DNA from: Bacilli bacterium
GTDB lineage: Bacteria; Bacillota_I; Bacilli_A; RF39; UBA660
DNA: 11,129 bases
Direction of reading: 5' to 3'
Assembly (NCBI GenBank): GCA_900758895.1
Contig: CAAETG010000219.1
Coordinates: 1 to 11,129 of the forward strand
Both the position numbers and the translations under genes were made by a program. The stretch's first letter is position 1, and each line of letters opens with the position of its first letter. The notes under the pieces are model-generated. The model saw only the letters and a list, made by a program, of their open reading frames with translations. It did no database searches and had not been told where the DNA came from. Below, in pieces: positions 1-6,618 of this stretch.

Positions 1-2
1 AA

Positions 3-44
3 AGACTTATTTCCGTTTTTATATTTTAATCCTGAAATAAGTCT
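3..44 (-). terminator. Long-loop inverted repeat, possible terminator
   Basis: AGACTTATTTC (3-13) and GAAATAAGTCT (34-44) form a perfect 11-bp inverted repeat around a 20-nt AT-rich loop. On the minus strand the stem is followed by TTT and then the window edge, so a longer T tract may be cut off. It lies about 85 nt past the stop of the exported-protein gene ending at 129 and is the best terminator candidate for it. The stem is AT-rich and the loop long, so another role such as a protein-binding palindrome is possible. Confidence 0.4.
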
Positions 45-128
45 AGTAATCTAACGTTTTTTTTCTAAACCTGCATTTAGTCTAAAAATTTACGACTTTT
101 TTATTATATTCTCATATATTTTTAACAT

Positions 129-710
129 TTAGTTTGCTTCGGCAAATTCTACTTCTAATGTACTAGTGAAAGTTTTATTTTCATTATGGTTTTGGTCAGC
201 ATTTGTATCAACATATGTAATTTCTAAATTATAGTTATATGTGGTTTCAGCACTTGCAGTTTTTGTTTCCTTTAATAAGGTAACTTTACCACTTGCTTCT
301 GTTAAATCACCACTAGCTAATTCATTTGTTCCATCTGTTAAGCGATACGTTACTTCATTTGCATTTACTGTACACATATTATCTGCTATTTGAGAAGCAC
401 ATTTTTCAAAAGTGTTTGCACTGATGTTTAAAACTATAGCATAAGTAACTGTATTTTCATTATCAGTTGGTGTTACTTTAACAGAAAAATCTTTGTTTGC
501 ACTTGTACCAGGAACAGCATTTTCTAAATTTAGAGCAGTACTTCCTGCATCATAACTTACTTTTATCAATTCAGTTGTTTTTCCCTCTACTTTACTTCCT
601 GTACCAGTAATGGCTATACTACTAGTAAAATAAGCAAAAGATACACCTATCACCATTAAACTTACACATAAGACAATTGCTAATATTATATTTTTCTTTC
701 CTATACTCAT
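129..710 (-). CDS. TasA/camelysin-like exported protein with SipW-type leader
   Basis: Predicted 193-aa exported protein. Residues 1-6 carry Lys (MSIGKK), residues 7-25 are hydrophobic, and the segment ends in GVSFAYFTSS, the pattern of SipW-dependent leaders of TasA and CalY (camelysin). The mature part has the family layout: a short charged stretch, LNLENAVPGT (59-68) resembling the 'L.PG' turn of TasA, then alternating beta strands. Two cysteines, C104 and C113, could form a disulfide. The C-terminal strand block (TTYNYNLEITY at 156-166, then Q, N, KT) matches the neighbouring exported protein, so the two are paralogs. An in-frame ATG at 746 lies upstream of the predicted transcript start; the ATG at 710 has GGAGGT seven bases before it and is preferred. 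By analogy it may form surface or matrix fibres; this is inference. No sipW peptidase gene is in the window. Confidence 0.8.
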   Translation of the reverse strand: MSIGKKNIILAIVLCVSLMVIGVSFAYFTSSIAITGTGSKVEGKTTELIKVSYDAGSTALNLENAVPGTSANKDFSVKVTPTDNENTVTYAIVLNISANTFEKCASQIADNMCTVNANEVTYRLTDGTNELASGDLTEASGKVTLLKETKTASAETTYNYNLEITYVDTNADQNHNENKTFTSTLEVEFAEAN

Positions 711-717
711 TATTAAG

Positions 718-723
718 ACCTCC
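718..723 (-). promoter_or_regulatory. Shine-Dalgarno GGAGGT fixing the start at 710
   Basis: On the minus strand GGAGGT sits 7 nt before ATG 710. The alternative ATG at 746 has no such site and falls inside the predicted promoter, so 710 is the start. Confidence 0.85.
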
Positions 724-736
724 ATATTATGTCTTA

Positions 737-765
737 ATCTTATCAAATTATGAGATTTTTTTCAA
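737..765 (-). promoter_or_regulatory. Sigma-A promoter with extended -10
   Basis: TTGAAA (765-760), 17-nt spacer, TAAGAT (742-737), with TG one base before the -10 (TGATAAGAT). Transcription would start near 730, giving a leader of about 20 nt to ATG 710. Its core (AATTTGATAnGATT) is nearly identical to that of the promoter of the paralog ending at 848. Confidence 0.75.
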
Positions 766-795
766 TATATTTTCTTGTATTTACTATTTTTTTGC

Positions 796-824
796 AAAAA
801 AAATCTATCTTAATGATAGATTTT
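796..824 (-). terminator. Intrinsic terminator
   Basis: On the minus strand AAAATCTATC (824-815), 5-nt loop, GATAGATTTT (809-800), and the T run extends to 796. The 10-bp perfect stem with an eight-T tail lies 24 nt past the stop at 848, so it ends the 848-1570 transcript before the next gene's own promoter. Confidence 0.85.
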
Positions 825-847
825 AGGTTTTCAATAGTTTTGTTTAA

Positions 848-1570
848 TTAAGCTCCAGCTTTAATAACTGAACTAGCTCCATCAACAGTTGTTAATTTAG
901 CTGTAATTGTTTTTCCTTGGTCAGCATCTTGAGCTGTACTAGCATTGTTTGGATATTCAACAACTAAGTAATAATAAGTAGTTGCTGAAGCTCCAGCAGT
1001 TGGTTCTAGTATTTCGTCTTCTACTTTAATAGTTGCAGTTCCTGGAGTTGTTAAGCCTTCACCTGTTGCAGCTGGTACTGTACCATTTTTAATAGCACTT
1101 GAAGTAGTAGCAATACCAGAATCTAACTCACAACCTTCATACCAATATCTAGTAGTTCCATTAGCTTGAGTTTGTTCTTTTCTTTCACAACTTCCTGCTG
1201 TAATAGGGTCATCAATTGCTGCTGGCACTTCATACACATACCACTTTAATTCTGTACCAGTATTGTTAGTAATAGTACCGTTTAAATCAAAAGTAGTAGT
1301 GTAATTATTATTATCGTCACTATTAGCTGCTGCAACAGAAGCACCTGCTACAACATATCCACCTGGATAAGCCATATCAGCATCACCATCAGTAGCAGTC
1401 ATTGTAAGTTGAACTCCACCTACACTTGTTGCTGTACCAGTTTGAGCAGTACCATCATTCTCATCTCCTACAGTTGTAGCTGTGAAGTATGCAAATGTTG
1501 CTCCCACTACTGCTACTAATAAAGTAGCTACAGCGATTACTGTCAAAAGAATTGTGTTCTTTTTTTCCAT
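848..1570 (-). CDS. Thr/Ala-rich exported protein with SipW-type leader
   Basis: Predicted 240-aa exported protein. MEKKN is followed by a hydrophobic core (about 7-26) ending in VGATFAYFTAT, a SipW-type leader. The mature chain is rich in Thr, Ala and Gly and poor in Lys, typical of secreted fibre subunits. It contains YPGGYVVAGASV (69-80) and NGTITNNTGTELKWYV (97-112), resembling the turn-plus-strand pattern of TasA/CalY relatives. C128 and C147 may pair. The end, TTYYYLVVEYPNN (197-209) followed by DQGKTITAKL, matches the C-terminal block of the exported protein encoded at 129-710. ATG 1570 has a perfect AAGGAGGT (1590-1583) 12 nt upstream, and the promoter is strong, so high expression is likely. 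A surface fibre or matrix role is inferred by analogy. It has its own promoter and terminator, so it is not in an operon with its paralog. Confidence 0.82.
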   Translation of the reverse strand: MEKKNTILLTVIAVATLLVAVVGATFAYFTATTVGDENDGTAQTGTATSVGGVQLTMTATDGDADMAYPGGYVVAGASVAAANSDDNNNYTTTFDLNGTITNNTGTELKWYVYEVPAAIDDPITAGSCERKEQTQANGTTRYWYEGCELDSGIATTSSAIKNGTVPAATGEGLTTPGTATIKVEDEILEPTAGASATTYYYLVVEYPNNASTAQDADQGKTITAKLTTVDGASSVIKAGA

Positions 1571-1600
1571 AACTATTGTCTTACCTCCTTTACTGTAAAA

Positions 1601-1629
1601 ATCATATCAAATTATTTGTATTATTTCAA
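1601..1629 (-). promoter_or_regulatory. Strong sigma-A promoter with extended -10
   Basis: TTGAAA (1629-1624), 17-nt spacer, TATGAT (1606-1601), with TG one base before the -10. Start of transcription is expected near 1594, just before the AAGGAGGT ribosome site. No terminator hairpin is seen between the tex stop (1665) and this promoter, so some tex readthrough is possible. Confidence 0.8.
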
Positions 1630-1664
1630 CACTTTTTTCACAATTTCTTCAAAAAATTTTTATT

Positions 1665-3800
1665 TTACTTATTTTTTAACGTTAAAGATACCCTTTTTTT
1701 ATCTTTATCAATGTCAAGAACTCGACATTTTACAATATCACCAACACTTAATACTTCACTTGGATGTTTGATATATTTGTCAGTAATTTCTGAAATATGA
1801 ACTAATGCATCATTTTTAAGGCCGATGTCAATAAATGCTCCAAAATCGATTACATTTCTTACTGTTCCTTGTAATTCCATACCAATTGTTAAATCATCAA
1901 TTGTTAAAATATCACTCTTTAAAATAGGAGCGGTTAGCTCATCTCTTGGATCTCTAAGAGGTGATATTAATGATTTTATAATATCTTCTAGTGTATAGAT
2001 ATCAGTATTCAATTCTTTTGATTGCTCTTCTAAATTTATATCTTTTAGTACTTTTTTTATCTTTTCTGTTCCAATATCTTCTTCATTTAAGTTAAATCTT
2101 TTTAGGAGATCTTTGGTGATGTTATAACTTTCCGGATGAATAGATGTTTTATCTAGGATATTTTTCCCTTCTGGTATTCTTAAAAATCCAATTGCCTGTT
2201 CATAGACTTTGGCACTAAATATTTTAGATAACTCACTTCTAGTTAAAATTCTTCCTACTTTTGCCTTATAATCGTATAGTTTATCAATCATTTTTTTATT
2301 TAATCCAGATATATATGATAGTAATTCTCTTGATGCTGTATTTACATTCACGCCAACACTATTTACAGCAGTTGAAACAACAAATTCTAATTCACTATCC
2401 AATTTTTTAGGAGTAACATCATGTTGATACATTCCAACACCGATACTTTTGGGATCAATTTTTACTAATTCACTTAGCGGATCGATAAGACGTCTTGCTA
2501 TGGATACAGCACTGCGTTCTTCAACATGTAAGTCAGGAAATTCCTGTTGTGCTAATTTTGATGCTGAATAAACACTTGCACCAGCTTCATTGACAATGAT
2601 ATAGGATACTTTTCTTTTTGCTTCTTTTATCACATTCGCTACAAACGCTTCACTTTCTCTTGATGCTGTTCCATTTCCAATGGCAATGATATCAATATTA
2701 TACTTTTCAATTAAATCTAGCATTTTCTTTTTTGATCCTTCAACATCATTTTTTGGTTCATGAGGATAAATCACATCAATATGAAGTAGTTCTCCGGTCG
2801 AAGAAATAACAGCTAATTTGCAACCCGTTCTAAATGCGGGATCAAATCCTAGAACTGTTTTACTTTTAATTGGTGGTTGCATCAAAAGATTTTTTAAATT
2901 GATACCAAAGTTTTTGATTGCCACTTCTTCGGCTTTTTCTGTTAGATCTGCTCTAATTTCTCTTTCTACACTTGGCAGAATTAGTCTTTTTAAAGCATCA
3001 TTGATACTTAATTTTAATAATTTGGTTGTTTCAGGATTATTTTTATGAATTAGTTTACTTTCTAAAAATGTCTCTACTTTTTCCATTGGAGCATCTACAT
3101 CTACTTTTAATATTCCTTCTTTTTCCCCACGATTTAGCGCTAGTAATTGATGTGGTTTTACCCAAGATACTTTTATTTCATAGTTATAATAAATTTCATA
3201 GGTTCCTGCTTCATCTGTAGCATTTTTCTTTTTGCTTGATTTTAAAATACCATTTCTATATAAATAATTTCTTATGTATTTTCGAAAATTAGCATTATCA
3301 GAGATATTTTCAGCGACAATAAAGCACGCTTGTTCTAAGGCAAATTCGATTGTTGGTACTTTGTCACTCACATACTTCTTTGCAACTTCTAAAATATCTC
3401 TATTTTCCCTAAATATTTCCTTAGCAAGTGGCTCCAAACCTAGTTTGATTGCTTCCGTTGCTTTTGTTTTTTTCTTTTCTTTAAATGGTCGATATAAATC
3501 TTCAACATCAACTAGTTTTTCCGCATTTAGAATACTTGTTTTTAATTCATCAGTAAGCATTCCTTTTTCATCAATTAAACGAATCACATCTTCTTTTCTT
3601 TTTTGTAAGTTTACGCCATAAGTATAAACTTCATTAATTTTATTAATTTCATTTTCATCTAAAGCGCCTGTTGCTTCTTTTCGGTATCTAGCTATAAAAG
3701 GAATGGTTGCTCCTTCACTTAGAAGATTTAGGGTATTTTTTACTTGATATTCTTTAATATTTAATTCGTTACATATATTTTTGATAATTGTATCATTCAT
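1665..3800 (-). CDS. tex: Tex family RNA-binding transcription accessory protein
   Basis: 711-aa full-length Tex (the B. subtilis YdcI family), a cytoplasmic nucleic-acid-binding protein linked to transcription and RNA metabolism. Domain order is as expected. The N-terminal helical Tex region has ATIPFIARYRKEATG (31-45) and DLYRPFKEKKKTKA (101-114). The YqgF/RNase H-like fold starts at VLGFDPAFRTGCKLAV (316-331) and includes IGNGTASRE (374-382). RRLIDPLSELVKIDPKSIGV (436-455) and YQHDV precede a helix-hairpin-helix region (about 480-545, VNTASRELLSYISGL). The C-terminal S1 domain (about 638-708) has GTVRNVIDFGAFIDIG and LVHISEI. The canonical GQYQHDV is GMYQHDV here. ATG 3800 has GGAGG (3812-3808) seven bases upstream. 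It is transcribed alone, divergently from the Rpn-type gene. Confidence 0.97.
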   Translation of the reverse strand: MNDTIIKNICNELNIKEYQVKNTLNLLSEGATIPFIARYRKEATGALDENEINKINEVYTYGVNLQKRKEDVIRLIDEKGMLTDELKTSILNAEKLVDVEDLYRPFKEKKKTKATEAIKLGLEPLAKEIFRENRDILEVAKKYVSDKVPTIEFALEQACFIVAENISDNANFRKYIRNYLYRNGILKSSKKKNATDEAGTYEIYYNYEIKVSWVKPHQLLALNRGEKEGILKVDVDAPMEKVETFLESKLIHKNNPETTKLLKLSINDALKRLILPSVEREIRADLTEKAEEVAIKNFGINLKNLLMQPPIKSKTVLGFDPAFRTGCKLAVISSTGELLHIDVIYPHEPKNDVEGSKKKMLDLIEKYNIDIIAIGNGTASRESEAFVANVIKEAKRKVSYIIVNEAGASVYSASKLAQQEFPDLHVEERSAVSIARRLIDPLSELVKIDPKSIGVGMYQHDVTPKKLDSELEFVVSTAVNSVGVNVNTASRELLSYISGLNKKMIDKLYDYKAKVGRILTRSELSKIFSAKVYEQAIGFLRIPEGKNILDKTSIHPESYNITKDLLKRFNLNEEDIGTEKIKKVLKDINLEEQSKELNTDIYTLEDIIKSLISPLRDPRDELTAPILKSDILTIDDLTIGMELQGTVRNVIDFGAFIDIGLKNDALVHISEITDKYIKHPSEVLSVGDIVKCRVLDIDKDKKRVSLTLKNK

Positions 3801-3819
3801 AATTTAGCCTCCGGATTTA

Positions 3820-3848
3820 ACTATAGCATATTTTGAATTTGAAAACAA
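3820..3848 (-). promoter_or_regulatory. tex promoter
   Basis: TTGTTT (3848-3843), 17-nt spacer, TATAGT (3825-3820) on the minus strand, giving a leader of about 13 nt carrying GGAGG before ATG 3800. The -35 is weaker than at the exported-protein genes and there is no TG extension. Confidence 0.6.
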
Positions 3849-3964
3849 TAAAATCTTTTATAGAAATGGAGCTAAACTAAACTGTAATTTTTTAAATGGC
3901 AATTCCTTTATTATTATGTTTTGAAGTTTTTTATTCAAAATTTATAGAAATTTTAAAATTTACT

Positions 3965-4040
3965 AATTGATTAATTTCTACATACAAATTTTCAATTTAA
4001 GTACGCAAATTAATAATTTCATATCTAAATTTATCAATTT
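3965..4040. repeat. Four degenerate ~21-bp A/T-tract repeats upstream of Rpn gene
   Basis: AATTGATTAATTT (3965-3977), AATTTTCAATTT (3987-3998), AATTAATAATTT (4008-4019) and AATTTATCAATTT (4028-4040) start 22, 21 and 20 bp apart, about two helical turns, and are separated by more variable bases. They end 28 bp before the -35 box of the Rpn-type gene. Possible roles are an UP-element or bent DNA, or repeated binding sites for a regulator. The remaining part of this 316-bp gap (3849-3964) is AT-rich and holds nothing recognisable. Confidence 0.5.
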
Positions 4041-4068
4041 GCATTGAGAAAGCTTATCATTTGGTGAT

Positions 4069-4097
4069 TTGACTTCTTTATTTTATTTTGCTATAGT
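4069..4097 (+). promoter_or_regulatory. Promoter of the Rpn-type gene
   Basis: TTGACT (4069-4074), 17-nt spacer, TATAGT (4092-4097), close to the sigma-A consensus. Transcription would start near 4104, and AAAGGG (4105-4110) precedes ATG 4117 by 6 nt. The in-frame TTG at 4069 is the -35 box itself and cannot be the start codon. Confidence 0.8.
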
Positions 4098-4116
4098 GCA
4101 GAAGAAAGGGAAAAAT

Positions 4117-4957
4117 ATGAAATTAAAGTACTCACTTACCGATGATATTTGTTTTAAATATGTTTTTAGAAATGAAAAAATTTTAACTAGTTTATTAAAT
4201 TCTTTTTTCTCCTATATTCATGCAGATAAAAGCGTAGTAGAAATAGAGGTAACTACGCAAAAAGAAATGATAGGTAGTAAAAGAGAAAATAAAGCTTTTT
4301 ATGGCGATATTTTAGCATATTTAGACACCAACGAGATCGTATCGATTGAAATGTACAAAAAAGTTTACAAGTAGAGAGTATAAAAAGAGCATTTCTTATT
4401 TAGCTAGAACTTTTTCAGATCAATTAAAAGAAGGTGAAGATTATAAAGATGCTAGAAAAGTGATTAGTCTTAATTTTATGAGTGGAAATTATCATTTACA
4501 AAATGTTCATTTAGTAAATGATTATGGTTTTGTTAACAAAGTAAGTAAAGAAGGATTGCAGGATGAACTATTGGAGATGTACTTAGTAAGGCTTGACTTA
4601 GTCAAGGAAAAAGTATACAATAAAGATGAAACAGTGCTTGAAAAATGGATTAGATTTATGAAAACAGATGATTTGGATGAAATGGAAAAGATAGCGAAAG
4701 GAGATCAAGAAATGGAACAAGCATTAAAGTTTATGAAGCGATTTGTAAATGATGAAGAAGTACAAAAAATTTATGGTAGAATGGCTTATGAGCGATTTGA
4801 AGGACGAGATGAAGGAATCGAAATTGGAAGAGAGACTGCTAATATAGAGACAGCTAAAAATATGCTAAAAAAAGGATATGCAGTAAAAGAAATAGCAGAT
4901 ATTACAAATTTATCGATTCAAGAAATCGAAAGCTTAAAATCTAATAAAGAGAATTAA
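4117..4957 (+). pseudogene. Rpn/PD-(D/E)XK nuclease family transposase, +1 frameshifted
   Basis: Relative of the Rpn (RpnA-E, YhgA-like; PDDEXK_2) recombination-promoting nucleases. Frame one (4117-4374) reads MKLKYSLTDDICFKYVFRNE, the usual '.DD..FK..F' start, then GDILAYLDTNEIVSIEMY with candidate catalytic D64 and E78, and stops at TAG 4372. The rest of the family (KFTSREYKKSISYLARTFSD, then NMLKKGYAVKEIADITNLS near the C-terminus) continues in the next frame to TAA 4955-4957. Removing one A from the A6 run at 4357-4362 joins the halves (MYK+KFTSREY) into about 279 aa, the usual length for the family. Where most Rpn proteins have E-x-Q, this has E-x-Y. Promoter and ribosome site are intact, so decay is recent, or the frame is restored by slippage, or the base is a sequencing error. 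Function in DNA cleavage/recombination is known for the family, not shown here. Confidence 0.85.
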
Positions 4958-5047
4958 ATCTTCTTGTTTTTTATTTATTCATGGTGATAAATTGTTATTA
5001 AGGGCTATTTATTTTATTCTTATGATATAGAGTTTTCAGTATTTGTA

Positions 5048-5056
5048 TGTTATACT
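5048..5056 (+). promoter_or_regulatory. Extended -10 element upstream of RNA candidate
   Basis: TGTTATACT (TG, one base, TATACT) with no good -35 at 17 nt (TAGAGT at 5028). It would start transcription near 5063 and is the only promoter candidate for the structured segment ending in the terminator at 5192-5215. Confidence 0.35.
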
Positions 5057-5062
5057 TTTATT

Positions 5063-5215
5063 ATAGGGATTAGATCTTTTCACACGAATAAGAAGTTCCC
5101 TCACCATTCTTAACAATTTAATTCCTTGATTCATCTAAACATATAATAATGACGTTTCTAGTCTTGTATTTGAAACTATGGCATTATTTATGTCCGGTTT
5201 TATCCGGACTTTTTT
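5063..5215 (+). ncRNA. Candidate structured RNA of unknown class, ~150 nt
   Basis: This gene-free segment has nested complementarity. TTAGAT (5070-5075) pairs with ATCTAA (5133-5138) and encloses a TAAGAA/TTCTTA hairpin (5089-5094, 5107-5112). A second long hairpin pairs AATAATG (5145-5151) with CATTATT (5182-5188) and GTTTC (5154-5158) with GAAAC (5172-5176). A GC-rich terminator follows at once. It does not match the 6S, tmRNA, SRP RNA, T-box or purine riboswitch signatures I know. It could be a small RNA or simply the long 3' end of the Rpn transcript. An attenuator for the downstream gene is less likely, because that gene has its own promoter after the terminator. Upstream, 4958-5047 holds no gene or hairpin that I can see. 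Confidence 0.35.
5192..5215 (+). terminator. Strong intrinsic terminator
   Basis: GTCCGG (5192-5197), 6-nt loop, CCGGAC (5204-5209), then six T (5210-5215). It is the most GC-rich hairpin in the window. It lies about 235 nt past the Rpn stop with no other gene between, so it ends either a long Rpn 3' UTR or a separate small RNA. Confidence 0.9.
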
Positions 5216-5224
5216 ATTTTTAAG

Positions 5225-5253
5225 TTGATTTATGGGAAGTTTCTCCTTATAAT
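5225..5253 (+). promoter_or_regulatory. Promoter of the 420-aa unknown gene
   Basis: TTGATT (5225-5230), 17-nt spacer, perfect TATAAT (5248-5253). Transcription would start near 5260, only about 20 nt before ATG 5281. Confidence 0.75.
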
Positions 5254-5280
5254 AGGTTTTATAGGGATTGGGTGAGGTTA

Positions 5281-6543
5281 ATGATTCATAGTGAAGTTAT
5301 GCTTCTAGAAATCATGAAGTTATATGTAAAAACGACAAAAGAAGAGTCGTTAGAACTTGAAAAATTGAAAAAGGCTTTTTATACTTTGGAGGAATTAATT
5401 GGGAATCGATTAGGAATTCAAGTTGATTATGTCTTTGATGAGGAATTAGAAAAATTAGAAACTTGGAGTGAAGGTATTTTTGAAATAGATGATGATTTTA
5501 TTATTTTTGATGAGAATTCATTATTGTTACTAGAAAATCAAGTGTATTTAAGTTTAGCAGAAGAAGATCTAAACTATGATCAATATTTACCAGACTTTAT
5601 TCACAATATTTGTCTTTATAAAGATTTGGACATTATCCCACCAATTGAGGAATTTCAAAACATTTTAGATATTTGTTTTAGTATTATGCAGGATTATCAG
5701 TTATTAGCATTGCAAGAAGTAAACAAAGGAACTGTTCATAAGCGTTTACTTGATATTATTAAAGCTTTGGTCGATCAATATAAAGAATATTATGCTAATT
5801 ATCAATATGAAGATATTGATAAAATAAAAGCTGTATTAGCTCATTTCAATGATTTATATTTGTTAGATGATGAACATGATTTTATTAATTCTAGTTGGTA
5901 TATTATTTTATTTTCACGAGATAAGAAACAACTGTATTCTTTAACGTATGAGCGATTATTGCATTCGGTTAGTGAAGAAGAGGAAGATTATGAGGAATTT
6001 GATGAAGAAGAGGAAGAAGAAATAGAAGAAATACCTAGCGAAGTTACTTATTTAGATAACGAAATTGATTTCTTTATTTCTTATTTTACGATTTTATTTA
6101 ATCATTACATTCAAGAAATAGAAAATAAAAAGGCTAAAGTTATTCTTACTATTAAGAAATATTTATTAATTGCAACACAGCCTGCTTTAGAAGATTATTT
6201 TTTAAATGAAAAAACTCTTGATTCTCTTCCTCTTCCAGAGTTAAAGCCGGAGTGGATTTGTGATAGTCTATTTTCTGCCCTTTATTTAACCACTCTTGAA
6301 TGTACTCGTACTTTTAAGCACTCCGATTCTACTCTTACTAGTGGGGAATATGCAGATATGGTTATTGGAGCTATATTTATTCGGTCATTTTTAGATCTAT
6401 CTGTTAATCAAGAGCAACTTCTAGATGTCAGAAAAAGAATTTGTAATTCAGAATTTTATAAAAATATAGATTATCAGATTGCTACCGACATTATTGATGA
6501 AATTATTTTTAAAGAACGAGGAATGGAGAGAAAAAGAAAATAG
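5281..6543 (+). CDS. Unrecognised acidic protein of 420 aa
   Basis: I do not recognise a family. The protein is long, soluble-looking and strongly acidic, with no signal peptide or clear membrane span. An N-terminal helical part (1-45, MIHSEVMLLEIMKLYV, then many E/K/L) is followed by a mixed region to about 225. An almost pure Glu/Asp block follows (about 231-252, SEEEEDYEEFDEEEEEEIEE), then a Leu/Tyr/Phe-rich helical half with LKPEWICDSLFSALYLTTLE (about 321-340), and a basic end (GMERKRK). The start may be GTG 5272 or ATG 5281; ATG is preferred because GGTGA (5271-5275) sits 5 nt before it. It has its own promoter. No terminator is visible before typA 75 nt downstream, so part of typA transcription may come from here. 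The acidic block may be a linker or a surface for binding basic partners; this is speculation. Confidence 0.8.
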   Translation: MIHSEVMLLEIMKLYVKTTKEESLELEKLKKAFYTLEELIGNRLGIQVDYVFDEELEKLETWSEGIFEIDDDFIIFDENSLLLLENQVYLSLAEEDLNYDQYLPDFIHNICLYKDLDIIPPIEEFQNILDICFSIMQDYQLLALQEVNKGTVHKRLLDIIKALVDQYKEYYANYQYEDIDKIKAVLAHFNDLYLLDDEHDFINSSWYIILFSRDKKQLYSLTYERLLHSVSEEEEDYEEFDEEEEEEIEEIPSEVTYLDNEIDFFISYFTILFNHYIQEIENKKAKVILTIKKYLLIATQPALEDYFLNEKTLDSLPLPELKPEWICDSLFSALYLTTLECTRTFKHSDSTLTSGEYADMVIGAIFIRSFLDLSVNQEQLLDVRKRICNSEFYKNIDYQIATDIIDEIIFKERGMERKRK

Positions 6544-6556
6544 AAAAGAGAGGGAC

Positions 6557-6585
6557 TTGTTAAAATCCTAAGATTGTGGTAAACT
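6557..6585 (+). promoter_or_regulatory. typA promoter
   Basis: TTGTTA (6557-6562), 17-nt spacer, TAAACT (6580-6585) with TG one base before (TGGTAAACT). It gives a leader of about 27 nt with AAAGGAG (6605-6611) seven bases before ATG 6619. Confidence 0.6.
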
Positions 6586-6618
6586 ATACTAGTTTTGTGA
6601 AATGAAAGGAGCGATATT

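Noticed and set aside
65..79. CTAAA/TTTAG hairpin as terminator for the 129-710 gene
   Set aside because: Only five AT-rich pairs, and on the minus strand it is followed by A rather than T.
711..746. N-terminal extension of the exported protein from ATG 746
   Set aside because: It lies upstream of the predicted transcription start, has no ribosome site, and would place charged residues ahead of a normal leader peptide.
2818..3621. Plus-strand ORFs antisense to tex
   Set aside because: They are frame shadows of a well-conserved gene with no ribosome sites or recognisable domains.
3849..4068. CRISPR-like array in the AT repeats
   Set aside because: Units are about 21 bp, degenerate and palindrome-free, with no conserved repeat/spacer alternation and no cas genes.
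4069..4116. N-terminal extension of the Rpn gene from TTG 4069
   Set aside because: TTG 4069 is part of the -35 box of a strong promoter, and ATG 4117 has its own ribosome site.
4357..4363. A AAA AAG-like slippery site for programmed -1 frameshifting in the Rpn gene
   Set aside because: The zero frame reads AAA AAA G, and a -1 slip leads to the wrong frame; the downstream half needs +1 (or -2).
5036..5134. Minus-strand ORF of 32 aa, Leu/Arg/Lys-rich, vaguely like a piece of an IS3-type OrfB
   Set aside because: Short, no ribosome site, closed upstream by a stop, no DDE or GYRR motifs in any frame, and no inverted-repeat ends nearby; chance similarity is more likely.
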